Below the pieces are notes generated by a model. The model made no database searches. It saw only the letters and a program-made list of their open reading frames with translations, and was not told the DNA's origin. A DNA stretch of 64,000 nucleotides from Miltoncostaea sp050250915 (GTDB lineage Bacteria; Actinomycetota; Thermoleophilia; Miltoncostaeales; Miltoncostaeaceae). Below are positions 1 to 8,600 of the stretch, piece after piece. A program made the translations under genes and the position numbers. The DNA lies in contig JBFWNT010000001.1 of the NCBI GenBank assembly GCA_050250915.1, forward strand, positions 62,001 through 126,000. The letters run 5' to 3'. How positions within the stretch are numbered: the first letter of the stretch is position 1; each line of letters starts with the position of its first letter.

Positions 1-116
1 GCGGCCGTGAAGACGATCGCCGATGTGACCGACAGGCGGTCGAGGCGCCGCGCGGCGGCCGAGTAGACCACCACCACGGCCAGCAGGACGGCGAGGCCCG
101 CGGCGTTCTCGTCCAT
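1..116 (-). CDS. cation:proton antiporter, N-terminal fragment (partial)
   Basis: Only the first 38 codons lie in the window; the gene continues off the left edge. The ATG at 116 opens MDENAAGLAVLLAVVVVYSA, a short acidic start followed by a hydrophobic helix and then a basic ARRLDRL stretch. This is how many CPA1-type sodium/proton antiporters begin. It runs on the same strand as the upstream operon, 36 bp after the small membrane protein. The family call rests on the N-terminus alone, so it is tentative. Confidence 0.45.
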   Translation of the reverse strand, partial: MDENAAGLAVLLAVVVVYSAAARRLDRLSVTSAIVFTA

Positions 117-152
117 CGCCCGCCCGTCGCCGTCGCGCGGGCCGGTGGAGCC

Positions 153-596
153 CTAGTGGTAGGCGCCCGGCATGCGGCCGGGCCGGCCGATGCCGAGGCT
201 GCGCATGGCCCGGTGCACGACGATCGCGGCGATCACGAAGACCACCAGGGCGAAGAGGCCGTGCAGGCCGCCCACCCAGTCGTCGCCGTCGGCGAAGCCG
301 AGCTGGATGGTCCCGATCGCCGCGAGGGCGAACGCCCAGCCCACGTCCACCCACCGCCGCCAGAAGCCGCCGAGCGAGAAGAGGAACGTCAGCACCTCGA
401 CGGCGTGGACGATCCCGCCCATGTCCTTGTGCGCGTCCAGGGCGTCGGTGCCGGCCCCGAAGATGTAGCTGGCGATGAGATAGACCTGCACGAACACCCC
501 GATCACCACCAGCGCGGCGGCGATCATGGTGGCCCAGCGGAACCCGCGGACCCAGCCGGGGACGGGGCTCGCGGGGGGCGGTTCGGCGGTCGTCAC
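153..596 (-). CDS. four-helix membrane protein, DUF6220-like
   Basis: The product is 147 residues with four hydrophobic segments (about 22-48, 62-80, 88-105 and 113-133) and conserved-looking polar residues between them: DAHKDMGG after helix 1 and GGLHG before helix 4. Length and this pattern resemble the DUF6220 family of unknown function. The GTG start at 596 overlaps the sbcC stop by four bases (GTGA), so it is translated as the last gene of the nurA-herA-sbcD-sbcC operon. Whether it takes part in DNA repair or is a passenger cannot be told from sequence. Confidence 0.7.
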   Translation of the reverse strand: MTTAEPPPASPVPGWVRGFRWATMIAAALVVIGVFVQVYLIASYIFGAGTDALDAHKDMGGIVHAVEVLTFLFSLGGFWRRWVDVGWAFALAAIGTIQLGFADGDDWVGGLHGLFALVVFVIAAIVVHRAMRSLGIGRPGRMPGAYH

Positions 597-3391
597 GCGG
601 GCATCATCGCCGCCGCGGCGGACGGCACCGCTCCGTCGCCGCCGCCGTCGCGGATGCGGCTGACCCCCGCGACGTCCTTCTCCACGTGGATCGCCGCGCC
701 CAGGCGGTCGGCCACGCCCGGCAGGTGCGTGATCACGGCCACCAGGCGGCCGTCGCCCGCCAGCCGCTCGATGCCGGCCAGGGCCTGCTCCAGCGCGTCG
801 GCGTCGAGGGTGGAGAAGCCCTCGTCCAGGAACAGGCAGTCGAGCCGCCCGCCCGACTCGGCCGCGATGTCGGACAGCCCCAGGGCAAGGGCCAGGCTCG
901 CCAGGAACCGCTCGCCGCCGGACAGGGTCGAGGCCTTCCGCTGCCGCTCGCCCCGCCGCATGTCCACCACCGCCAGCGCGTCCGCGCCGGCGCCCGCGAA
1001 CCGGAACGCGTCGCCCGTGAGCTCCTGGAGCCGGATCGACGCCCCCGCGGCCAGCCGCTCCTGGAACCGGTTGAGCAGGAAGCGGGGGAACATGTTGGCC
1101 CGCAGGTCGTTCGCCACCTGCTGGTGCACGCGGGCGCGGCTCCGCGCCGCGGCCGCGTCGGCCAGCAGGCGCCGCGCCTCGGCCGCCGCGCCCTCCACCT
1201 CGGCCAGGCGCGCCCGCGCCGCGTCCCGTGCGGCCGCGAGCCGGCGCACCGCGCCGTCGACCTGGGCGGCGTCCTCCACGCCCACGGCCGCTCCGGCCCC
1301 GGCCAGCGTCCCGAGCGCGGCCTCGGCGCGCGCCACCGCCGTCGCGGCCTCCGCGTCGTGTGCGTCGCCCGCCGCCAGCGCCGCCCCGCGCAGGCGCACC
1401 GCCGCCCCCACCAGGTCGGCCGGCGCCGCGTCGTCGGCGGGGGCGTCGAACCCGCCCCGGGCGGCCACCCGCGCCGCGACCGCCCGCAGCCGGGCCACCG
1501 GCCCCGCCACCAGGTCGGCCGTCGCGCGGTCGGCGTCGGCGCACGCGCCGGCCGCCTCCTGCGCCGCGCGCGCGGCCGCACGCGCCGCCTCCTCGGCCGC
1601 CTGCACCTCGGCGATCGCGGCCCGCAGCGCGGCGCCCGCGTCGTCGGCATCCGCCCACGCGCCGAGCGCCCGCCGGGCGGCGTCGCGCTCGCCGGCGTCG
1701 TCGGCGATGGCCCGCGCCGCGGCGCGCAGCTCCGACTCCTCCGACGCGACGGCCCGCACCTCGGCCTCGACACCGGCCCGCGCGGCGGCGATCGCCGGCT
1801 CCAGGGCCTCCGCCCGCCCGGAGAGGGACGCCGCCCGCTCCGCCGCCGTCGCGGGATCGAGCCCCGCGGCGGCCAGGCCGCACGCCGCCGCGTCCCGCAC
1901 GCCCCGCGCCGCGCCCGCCGACTCCGCGGCCGCGCGGAGCCGCTCCCGTGCCTCGGCCTGCGCCCGCGCCGCCACCACCGCGGCCTCCTGCGCCGCGGCC
2001 AGCGCGACCTCCCCCGCGTGGACGTCCCCCACGGGCACGTCGTGGGCGCCCACCTCGGCGCCGCACACCGGGCAGGCGTCGCCCTCGGCCAGGTCGCCCC
2101 GGATCGCCGCCGCCAGGTCGGCCCGCCGCAGGGCCCGGGCGTGGGCGTCGGCCGCGGCCAGCGCCGCCTGCGCCGACGCGACCCCCGTCTCGGCCGCCGC
2201 CGCGTCGGTCGCGGCCCGGCGCTCGGCGGCCCGGGCCTGCGCGACCGCCTCCTCCGCCGCGGCCCACGCCGCGACGGCAGCCGCCTGGGCCACGGCGGTG
2301 TCGCGCTCGGCCTCGGCGGCCAGCAATGTGGCGCGCAGCTCGTCGAGGGCGGCCGTGCGGGTCGCGAGGGCGGCCTCCCGCGCGGCCAGCGCCGCGCGCC
2401 GTCCCGGCAGCGCGGCCGCCAGCCGCTCCGCGCGCTCGGCGTGCACGGCGAGGCCCGCCAGCGTCGCGCCGTCGCCGCCGTGGCGCTCGCGCAGCCCCGC
2501 CAGCGCCGTCTCCGCCGCCGTGGCCCGCCGCCGCGCCGCCGACTGCTGCGTCCGGGCTGCCGCCGCCGCCGCGGCGCAGGCGTCGAGGCGTCCGAGGAGG
2601 TCCCCGCCGGCCGCGCCGTCCGGCAGCTCCGCCCCCGCGGCCCGCGCCGCGGCGGCCCGCACGCGGAAGGCCTCGGCGGCCTTGGCGTGGGCCGCGGCCG
2701 CCCGCGCCAGCGGCACCAGCCGCCGCGCGTCGGCGTGCCGGGCGGCCGCCTGGCGCAGCGCCCGCGCCGCCTGCGCCCGCGCCGGCGCGCCGTGGCCGGG
2801 CAGGCGCGCGGCGCCGCGCTCGTACGCGTCGGCCTCGCCCTCCGCCGCGGCCTGCGCCCGCCCGGCGGCGAGCCGCGCGCCCTCGAGCGACGCGACGTTG
2901 AACAGCTCCCGCAGGATGGCGTCGCGGTCGCGCGGCTGGGCGCCCAGGAACTCGGCGAACCGCCCCTGCGCCAGCAGCACGGCGCTGGTGAACGCCCGGA
3001 AGCTCATCCCCACGATCCGCGCCAGGGCCGCCCCCACCGCCTCCTCGCCGCCGGTGGTCTCCAGGGCGGGGCCGCCGTCGCCGTCGAGGCGCTCCAGCAC
3101 GTGCGACGGCTCCGGCGCGTCGGGCCCGTAGCGACGCGCCACCCGCCACACCTCGCCCCGCGCGGCGAACGTGAGCCGCACCTCGCCGTGCGTGCGGCCC
3201 AGCGTCAGCAGGTCGCCGGGCCGCGCCTTCTCGGGCGTCTGGCCGAACAGCGCGAAGGCGATGGCGTCGAGCAGCGACGTCTTCCCGGCCCCGGTGTCGC
3301 CCGAGATGACCACCAGCTCGTGGGGGCGCAGGTCGACCGTCGCCCGGTCGTAGGAGCGGAAGGCGGTCAGGTCGAGCTCGAGGGGCCTCAC
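593..3391 (-). CDS. sbcC: SbcC/Rad50-type ATPase of the end-processing nuclease
   Basis: This 932-residue SMC-like protein is the ATP-driven partner of the SbcD/Mre11 nuclease, which opens blocked or hairpin DNA ends. Walker A is GDTGAGKTS at about residues 31-39. Long Ala/Arg-rich coiled coils flank a zinc-hook CPVC at about 439-442. The C-terminal lobe has the signature STLSGGERF (about 818) and Walker B LDCLFLDEG (about 847). The GTG start at 3391 overlaps the sbcD stop as GTGA. The very high GC leaves the opposite strand open for thousands of bases, but only this frame carries ATPase motifs. Confidence 0.95.
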   Translation of the reverse strand: MRPLELDLTAFRSYDRATVDLRPHELVVISGDTGAGKTSLLDAIAFALFGQTPEKARPGDLLTLGRTHGEVRLTFAARGEVWRVARRYGPDAPEPSHVLERLDGDGGPALETTGGEEAVGAALARIVGMSFRAFTSAVLLAQGRFAEFLGAQPRDRDAILRELFNVASLEGARLAAGRAQAAAEGEADAYERGAARLPGHGAPARAQAARALRQAAARHADARRLVPLARAAAAHAKAAEAFRVRAAAARAAGAELPDGAAGGDLLGRLDACAAAAAAARTQQSAARRRATAAETALAGLRERHGGDGATLAGLAVHAERAERLAAALPGRRAALAAREAALATRTAALDELRATLLAAEAERDTAVAQAAAVAAWAAAEEAVAQARAAERRAATDAAAAETGVASAQAALAAADAHARALRRADLAAAIRGDLAEGDACPVCGAEVGAHDVPVGDVHAGEVALAAAQEAAVVAARAQAEARERLRAAAESAGAARGVRDAAACGLAAAGLDPATAAERAASLSGRAEALEPAIAAARAGVEAEVRAVASEESELRAAARAIADDAGERDAARRALGAWADADDAGAALRAAIAEVQAAEEAARAAARAAQEAAGACADADRATADLVAGPVARLRAVAARVAARGGFDAPADDAAPADLVGAAVRLRGAALAAGDAHDAEAATAVARAEAALGTLAGAGAAVGVEDAAQVDGAVRRLAAARDAARARLAEVEGAAAEARRLLADAAAARSRARVHQQVANDLRANMFPRFLLNRFQERLAAGASIRLQELTGDAFRFAGAGADALAVVDMRRGERQRKASTLSGGERFLASLALALGLSDIAAESGGRLDCLFLDEGFSTLDADALEQALAGIERLAGDGRLVAVITHLPGVADRLGAAIHVEKDVAGVSRIRDGGGDGAVPSAAAAMMPA

Positions 3392-4560
3392 GCCTCCGCC
3401 TCCTCGGCGCCGCCGGCCAGCGCGTGCGCGAACGCCTGCGTCTGCGCCGGGGAGAGCTGGCGCCCCTGGCGGGCGGTCCACTCGGCGTAGAGGGCCGGGA
3501 GGTCGCGCGCCGGGTCGCCGGCGCCGTCCCCGCCCGCCTCGGGCACGACCCCGACGGGCGCGGCGTACACCGGCTCCACCCGCAGGGCGTCCGGCACCGC
3601 CTCGCGCACCTGCCGCACCAGGTCGGTCACCGGCGCGTCCAGCAGCACCTGGCACGCGAACCAGGCGCCGGGGTGCGCCGCCGCCAGCCCGGCCAGGTCG
3701 TCGAGCGGCCCCCGCAGTCGCACCAGCGGGCGCGCCGCGGCCAGCGGCACCTCGCGCGCCCGGGTGGTGTCGCCGTCGACGTCGACCACCACGACGCACT
3801 TGGCGTGGTTGTCCTCGCTGAAGTCGAGGGCCATCGGGCTGCCGCAGTAGCGGCCGGGCGCGGCGACTCCGGGCAGCGTCTGCGGGCGGTGGACGTGGCC
3901 CAGGGCGACGTAGTCGAGGTCGACCGGCACCGACGCCGACGAGACGGTGTACGAGATCCCCATCGTGAGCTCGCGCTCGCCGCCGCCCGCCAGGGCGCGC
4001 TCGATCATGAGGTGCCCCACCAGCACCGCGACGCCGCCCTGCTCGGCCCGGCGCCGGGCCGCCTCGGCGCCGTAGTCGAGCATCAGCGCGCCGACGCGGT
4101 CGGCCCACCGGGTGCGGGCGTCCTGCACGCTCGCGCCCGCGTCCAGCTTCATCTGGGCGGGGTCGGGCCAGGGCAGCATCGCGGCGTGCAGCGGCCCGGC
4201 CGCCGTCCGGACGGTGATGACCGCGTCGGCCACCGGGCGGACCTTCCCCGCCACGTGGATCCGCCGTGTCGCGAGGTAGGGGGCCAGGTGGCTCCACAGG
4301 GCGGGGTCGTCGTGGTTGCCCGCCACCGCCAGCACGGGCGCCACGGCGGCGAGCCGCTCGAGCGCCAGCAGGCCGTCGCCGAGCGCGGCCGAGTCGACGA
4401 GCCGGCGGTCGAGCAGGTCGCCCGCGACCAGCACCGCGTCGACCTCCTCGCGGGCCGCCACCTGCGCCACCTCCTCCAGCGCCGCCCGCGCCTCGGCGCC
4501 CCGGTCGGCGCCGTAGAGCCGCTTGCCCAGGTGCCAGTCGCCGGTGTGGAGCAGCCTCAC
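3388..4560 (-). CDS. sbcD: SbcD/Mre11-type DNA exonuclease
   Basis: This is a 390-residue calcineurin-like metallophosphoesterase. The metal-binding motifs appear in order: GDWHLGK near residue 7, GDLLDRR, GNHDD, GHLMIERAL and ALGHVHRPQ. The family forms the SbcCD/Mre11-Rad50 complex that trims double-strand ends and cleaves hairpins with Mn2+. GTG at 4560 is chosen because it overlaps the herA TGA by four bases and puts the first catalytic Asp eight residues in, as usual. Its own stop overlaps sbcC the same way, so the two subunits are probably made in fixed ratio. Confidence 0.95.
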   Translation of the reverse strand: MRLLHTGDWHLGKRLYGADRGAEARAALEEVAQVAAREEVDAVLVAGDLLDRRLVDSAALGDGLLALERLAAVAPVLAVAGNHDDPALWSHLAPYLATRRIHVAGKVRPVADAVITVRTAAGPLHAAMLPWPDPAQMKLDAGASVQDARTRWADRVGALMLDYGAEAARRRAEQGGVAVLVGHLMIERALAGGGERELTMGISYTVSSASVPVDLDYVALGHVHRPQTLPGVAAPGRYCGSPMALDFSEDNHAKCVVVVDVDGDTTRAREVPLAAARPLVRLRGPLDDLAGLAAAHPGAWFACQVLLDAPVTDLVRQVREAVPDALRVEPVYAAPVGVVPEAGGDGAGDPARDLPALYAEWTARQGRQLSPAQTQAFAHALAGGAEEAEA

Positions 4561-6305
4561 CCGAACTCGTCGATCGCGGCCTGGGTGAGCTCCGCGCGCG
4601 ACACCTCGCCCGACGTGGTCGCCCAGGGCGGGAACGGCACCTCCACCGCGATCGGGGCGGGCACGCTCGGCTGGCTCACCAGCACCCGCCCCTGCATGAG
4701 CAGCCGCGCCCGCGCGCGGGCCGCCGGGCCCAGCCACCCGTACTCGCTGCGCTCGGCCTCCGCGGCGTCCAGGCGGCCCGCGATCCGGATGGCCGCGTTC
4801 TGGGTGACCTCCGGCGCCACCAGCGACGCCTGCTGCTGCGCGCCGACCAGGATCACGCCGAGCGAGCGCCCGCGCTGGGCGATGTCGATGAGCGTTTCCT
4901 TGATGGGCGAGTCGCCCTCGCGCGGCGCGTACTTGTTGAGCTCGTCCAGCACCACGAACTCGATGGGATCGCGCTGGCCCGCCTCCTTGGCCGCGAACGT
5001 CTGGGCCAGCAGGGTGCCGACCACGAAGCGCTGCGCGAACTCGTGCAGGCGGGCGAGGTGCACGACGGCGACGGGCGGCTCGTCCTCGGCCGCGTCGCCG
5101 CGCGGGATGGGCTGGGCATCCGAGCGGATGAGGCCCCGAAGGCGCCCGGCGGCGCTCTCCAGCCGGCGCACGAAGGCGCTGACGGTCCCCGAGGCCGCCC
5201 GGCCGGTCCAGGCGGCGCCGGCGCCGTCCTCGTCCTCCAGCTCCGCGACGAGCCATGCGACGAGCGCGTCCAGGTCGTGGAACGGGCCGGCCATGAGCTC
5301 GCCCGCCGGCCGCGGGGCGCGCGACCGGGGCGGCCCGTCGGCGGGGCCGTTGAGCAGGCCCACCGCGCCCGGGTGGTCGAGCACCGGCACCGCCCGCCGC
5401 AGCAGCTCGCCGCGCACCCGCTCCTCCACGAACGAGAGCTGGCTGCGCATGTCGGACGCGTCGGCGAAGCAGAACCGCAGCAGCCCCTCCAGCACGAACG
5501 CGTGCGGCGTCCAGCCGAACACCTTCACGCCCTCGTGGCGCGACTCGCTGCTGGGCAGCGCGTGGTCGTCGCGGCGCGGCGGGGCCCAGAACGCCACGTC
5601 GGGGAAGCCCCCCGGCTCGGCGAGCCCGAGGCGCGCCCAGCGCGCGTCCAGGTCACGCCGGTCGGGCGCCTCGGCGTACTTGCGGTTGGGATGGTCGAGG
5701 AACAGGAGGTCCTCGCCCTTCACGTTGAACAGCAGCACCCGCACCCGCCGCCGCATGCCGGGGTGGGCGAGCAGCAGGCGGATCAGGGCGAGGGCGGTGC
5801 TGGTCTTGGTGGCGACGCCGCTGATCCCCGAGATCGAGACGTGGCCGCCCTTGGTGCCGTCCAGGAAGTCGAGGTCGATGTGCACCGGCTCGCCGTCGCG
5901 CCCCAGCCCGATCGCCAGGGTGCGCTCCATCGTGTCCTCGTAGAGGGCCAGCCGGCGCTCCTCCCCCCGCGCGCGCCGCACCGCGAGCCCCGGGTGGGGC
6001 GCGACCCACCGCTCCGGGTCGACGCGCACCACCTGCACCTCGGCGGTGCGCACCAGCTCGCCGGGCATCTGGCCCTGGGCGATGACCATCGAGTCGGAGG
6101 GCATCGTCGCGCCCTCGTGGACGGCGTGCGACTCGGTCACGACGCCGTACGTGACGATGTCCCCGACCGGGTCGGGGGTGGTCACGGCGACGAGGTCGTC
6201 GACCTCCAGGGACTCCCCGTCGAGGATGCCCACCTGGAACGCCTGGCTGCTGGCCGCCTGGTGGCCCAGGACCACGCCGACGCCGCTCACGCCGCCCCCG
6301 CTCAC
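4557..6305 (-). CDS. HerA-like DNA-translocating ATPase (DUF87 family)
   Basis: The product has 582 residues. The N-terminus resembles the HAS-barrel that precedes HerA ATPase cores (VVLGHQAASSQAFQVG and what follows). The nucleotide site is SGISGVATKTSTAL, a variant P-loop lacking the usual GSGKS spelling. Walker B is FVVLDELNKYAP, followed by a sensor-like LGVILVGAQQQ. HerA hexamers pump DNA into the NurA nuclease in archaea and in Deinococcus. It lies between a NurA-like gene and sbcD with GTGA overlaps on both sides, which supports the assignment. GTG at 6305 is preferred over the GTG about 15 bases downstream because of that overlap. Confidence 0.85.
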   Translation of the reverse strand: MSGGGVSGVGVVLGHQAASSQAFQVGILDGESLEVDDLVAVTTPDPVGDIVTYGVVTESHAVHEGATMPSDSMVIAQGQMPGELVRTAEVQVVRVDPERWVAPHPGLAVRRARGEERRLALYEDTMERTLAIGLGRDGEPVHIDLDFLDGTKGGHVSISGISGVATKTSTALALIRLLLAHPGMRRRVRVLLFNVKGEDLLFLDHPNRKYAEAPDRRDLDARWARLGLAEPGGFPDVAFWAPPRRDDHALPSSESRHEGVKVFGWTPHAFVLEGLLRFCFADASDMRSQLSFVEERVRGELLRRAVPVLDHPGAVGLLNGPADGPPRSRAPRPAGELMAGPFHDLDALVAWLVAELEDEDGAGAAWTGRAASGTVSAFVRRLESAAGRLRGLIRSDAQPIPRGDAAEDEPPVAVVHLARLHEFAQRFVVGTLLAQTFAAKEAGQRDPIEFVVLDELNKYAPREGDSPIKETLIDIAQRGRSLGVILVGAQQQASLVAPEVTQNAAIRIAGRLDAAEAERSEYGWLGPAARARARLLMQGRVLVSQPSVPAPIAVEVPFPPWATTSGEVSRAELTQAAIDEFG

Positions 6306-7297
6306 GCGGCGACCGCCCGCTCCGGCTCCGCGACGCCGACCGCCGCCACCGGCAGCGCATCCAGGCGGGCGCCCGCCGCCGCCCGCCGCACCGCGCGGAG
6401 CGCCAGGCGCCGGTCGCCCATCCGATGGCGCAGGCGCCACTCCAGCGCCGCGACGGGGGCCAGGTTCTGCGGCGCGCGCGGGTCCCGGTGGGGGCGCCCC
6501 GCGAAGTGGGGCAGCTCCGCGGCCGCGCGGTCGGCCAGGCGCGCCGCCTCGGCCACGCCCGCGGAGCGGGCCACCTCGCCGCGCAGGATCCCGGCCCATC
6601 CGCCGGTGCCGACGCCGGGGAGGCGCTGGTACCACGACAGGCGGTCCTCGCCGATCGCGAAGAGCGGCGTGCGCTGCCCCACGCCCAGGCGCACCACGCA
6701 CCCCGCCTCGTCCGCGCCCAGGTACATGCGGTGGTGGCTCTTGATGGCGCCGACCACCGGGCCCTCGGCGTCGCGGAGGAACGACAGGCGCCCGTCGAGC
6801 ACCACCAGGCGCTCCGGCGACGACAGCTCCTCGGCCAGGGTCAGCTCCAGGGCCTGGCGGAACTCGCCGACCCGCCGCGCCAGCCCGCTCGCCTCGTTGG
6901 CCGCGCCCGCGCGCGGCTCCCAGCCGAACCCGCCGGTGGGCGGGAGCTCCAGCGGCCGGTCGCCGACCGTGAGCACGTGCCGACGCACCGCCACCCCCTC
7001 GATCCGCGCCGGCCCGCCCGCCGTGGCCAGCACCGCGCCGGCGGCGATCGCGAACGCGGCGCCCGGCAGCGCGGCCGCCTCTCCGGGGGGCGTCACGGTG
7101 AGCCACGCCTCGACCTGCTGGGCGCCGTCGACGAACGCGAGCTCCGCCGGCGGCGAGGGCACCGGGTCGATGGGAGTCCACTCACGATCCTCCACCCCGG
7201 TGTCGACCGGGGCGGTCTCCGCATCCTCGGGGTGAAGTCCCGGTCCGTACGAGGGATCCGAGACCAGGACGGAGGGCTGGGGCGTGCGCGCGTCCAT
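6302..7297 (-). CDS. nurA: NurA-like 5'-3' nuclease
   Basis: The product has 331 residues. NurA nucleases use an RNase H-like fold with acidic residues near each end. Here FVDGAQ (about 55-60) fits the first Asp motif, VVLDGRLSF (about 165-173) the second, and VGAIKSHH (about 182-189) the following Lys motif. Adjacency to herA, sbcD and sbcC agrees with the archaeal HerA-NurA-Mre11-Rad50 resection set. ATG at 7297 is preceded six bases upstream by TACAGT on the minus strand, so the transcript may begin almost at the start codon. The gene is the first of the operon. Confidence 0.8.
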   Translation of the reverse strand: MDARTPQPSVLVSDPSYGPGLHPEDAETAPVDTGVEDREWTPIDPVPSPPAELAFVDGAQQVEAWLTVTPPGEAAALPGAAFAIAAGAVLATAGGPARIEGVAVRRHVLTVGDRPLELPPTGGFGWEPRAGAANEASGLARRVGEFRQALELTLAEELSSPERLVVLDGRLSFLRDAEGPVVGAIKSHHRMYLGADEAGCVVRLGVGQRTPLFAIGEDRLSWYQRLPGVGTGGWAGILRGEVARSAGVAEAARLADRAAAELPHFAGRPHRDPRAPQNLAPVAALEWRLRHRMGDRRLALRAVRRAAAGARLDALPVAAVGVAEPERAVAA

Positions 7298-7411
7298 CCG
7301 CCGACTGTAGCCCGACCCCCGGACGCGCCCGCCGCGCGCGGCAGCCGCTATCGTCGCCTCGGCCGGGCGCGACGGAGACCGGCGGGTGGGCGGACAAAAG
7401 GGGATCCTGGC

Positions 7412-8089
7412 GTGAACAGGCGGTACATCATCGGCGCGATCGTGGCCGCGGTGGTCGTGGTCGGCGTGCTCGTCGGAATCAGCCTCGTGGGCGGCAGCAG
7501 CGACTCCGTGTCGAGCATCGAGAACGTCGACCAGGTCAAGGCCGAGTTCGCGGGCATCCCCTCGGACGGCAACACGATCGGGAACGCCGACGCCAAGGTC
7601 GAGATCGTCGAGTACGGCGACACGTCGTGCCCCATCTGTAAGGACGCGTCCCAGACGTCGATACCTCAGGTGGTGGACGAGTTCGTGAAGAGCGGCCAGG
7701 CGAAGATGACGTTCCGGCCCATCGCATTCATCAGCCGCAGCTCCGAGCGCGGCGCCCTGGGCGCGGAGGCGGCGGGGATGCAGAACGCGATGTGGCCGTT
7801 CGTGACGCTGATCTACGCCAACCAGGGCCCCGAGACCGACCAGGACTGGCTGACCGACGACCTCCTGACCGAGGCGGCGACCAAGCTCGGCCTGGACGTC
7901 GAGAAGTGGAAGTCCGACTACGCCGGCGACGCGGTGGCCAGCCAGTTCTTCCAGCGCCAGAACGAGGCCGACGCCGACAACGTGACCGGCACCCCGTTCT
8001 TCGTGGTGAAGGGCCCCAACGGCAGCGAGTCGTTCAGCGGCGCCGTGGGCCTCGCGAAGTTCCGCGAGGCCATCCAGAAGGTGCAGTAG
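7412..8089 (+). CDS. membrane-anchored DsbA-like thioredoxin-fold protein
   Basis: The product has 225 residues. An N-terminal hydrophobic helix (about 6-24) anchors or exports the protein. The thioredoxin-like domain has the redox motif CPIC in YGDTSCPICKD, and the cis-Pro loop TGTPFFVV follows near the C-terminus. This is the DsbA/DSBA-like oxidoreductase family that makes disulphides outside the membrane. The VKOR homologue that would reoxidise it starts eight bases downstream. GTG at 7412 has AAAAGGGGA just upstream as a ribosome-binding site. TATCGT at 7349-7354 is a possible -10. Confidence 0.9.
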   Translation: MNRRYIIGAIVAAVVVVGVLVGISLVGGSSDSVSSIENVDQVKAEFAGIPSDGNTIGNADAKVEIVEYGDTSCPICKDASQTSIPQVVDEFVKSGQAKMTFRPIAFISRSSERGALGAEAAGMQNAMWPFVTLIYANQGPETDQDWLTDDLLTEAATKLGLDVEKWKSDYAGDAVASQFFQRQNEADADNVTGTPFFVVKGPNGSESFSGAVGLAKFREAIQKVQ

Positions 8090-8096
8090 CCGCACC

Positions 8097-8600
8097 GTGG
8101 CCGCCGGGACCCGCATGCCCAGCGAGAACGTCCTGCGTGTGGCGCTGGGCGTGGTCGCGGTGCTGGGCCTGGGCGTCGCGACGTACCTGACGGTGGTCCG
8201 CGCCGAGGGCGACAGCCCCACGTGCGTGATCGGCGGCGGCTGCCACACCGTGCAGTCGAGCGACTACTCCGAGCTGGCGGGCGTCCCCGTCGCGTGGCTG
8301 GGCCTGGCGGCCTACGTGGGCCTGCTGGTCGCGGCGATCCTGCCGGGCCAGGCGGGGCGGGCGCTCGGCCTGTTCACCGCCGTCGTGAGCTTCGGCTTCT
8401 CCGCCTGGCTGACCTACGCCGAGATCGTCCTGATCGAGGCGATCTGCGCATGGTGCGTCACGAGCGCGGTCCTGGTGACGCTCGCGCTGGTGATCACGAT
8501 TCTCCGGGCAGCATCCCCTTCATCCAGCCCGGGAGGAAGCGCTCGTCGGTCAGCGCCAGACCCCCGATCGCCAGCGCAGACCCCAGAATCGAGCACATGA
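8097..8600 (+). CDS. vitamin K epoxide reductase (VKOR) family protein
   Basis: The product has 167 residues and four hydrophobic helices. It carries the VKOR features: a first Cys pair around CVIGGGC, conserved SxYS and GVPVAWLG, and the quinone-side CAWC in EAICAWCVTS. Bacterial VKORs oxidise DsbA-like partners and pass electrons to quinone, matching the preceding gene. The last 30 or so residues are a Ser/Pro/Arg-rich tail that lies wholly antisense to the end of the neighbouring P-type ATPase gene and looks unlike VKOR. The start may instead be the ATG at 8115. Confidence 0.88.
   Translation: MAAGTRMPSENVLRVALGVVAVLGLGVATYLTVVRAEGDSPTCVIGGGCHTVQSSDYSELAGVPVAWLGLAAYVGLLVAAILPGQAGRALGLFTAVVSFGFSAWLTYAEIVLIEAICAWCVTSAVLVTLALVITILRAASPSSSPGGSARRSAPDPRSPAQTPESST

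Noticed and set aside
156..3490. Very long open frames on the plus strand opposite sbcC (over 900 codons).
   Set aside because: They are Ala/Arg/Pro-rich shadows that arise from high GC; only the minus frame shows Walker, zinc-hook and signature motifs.
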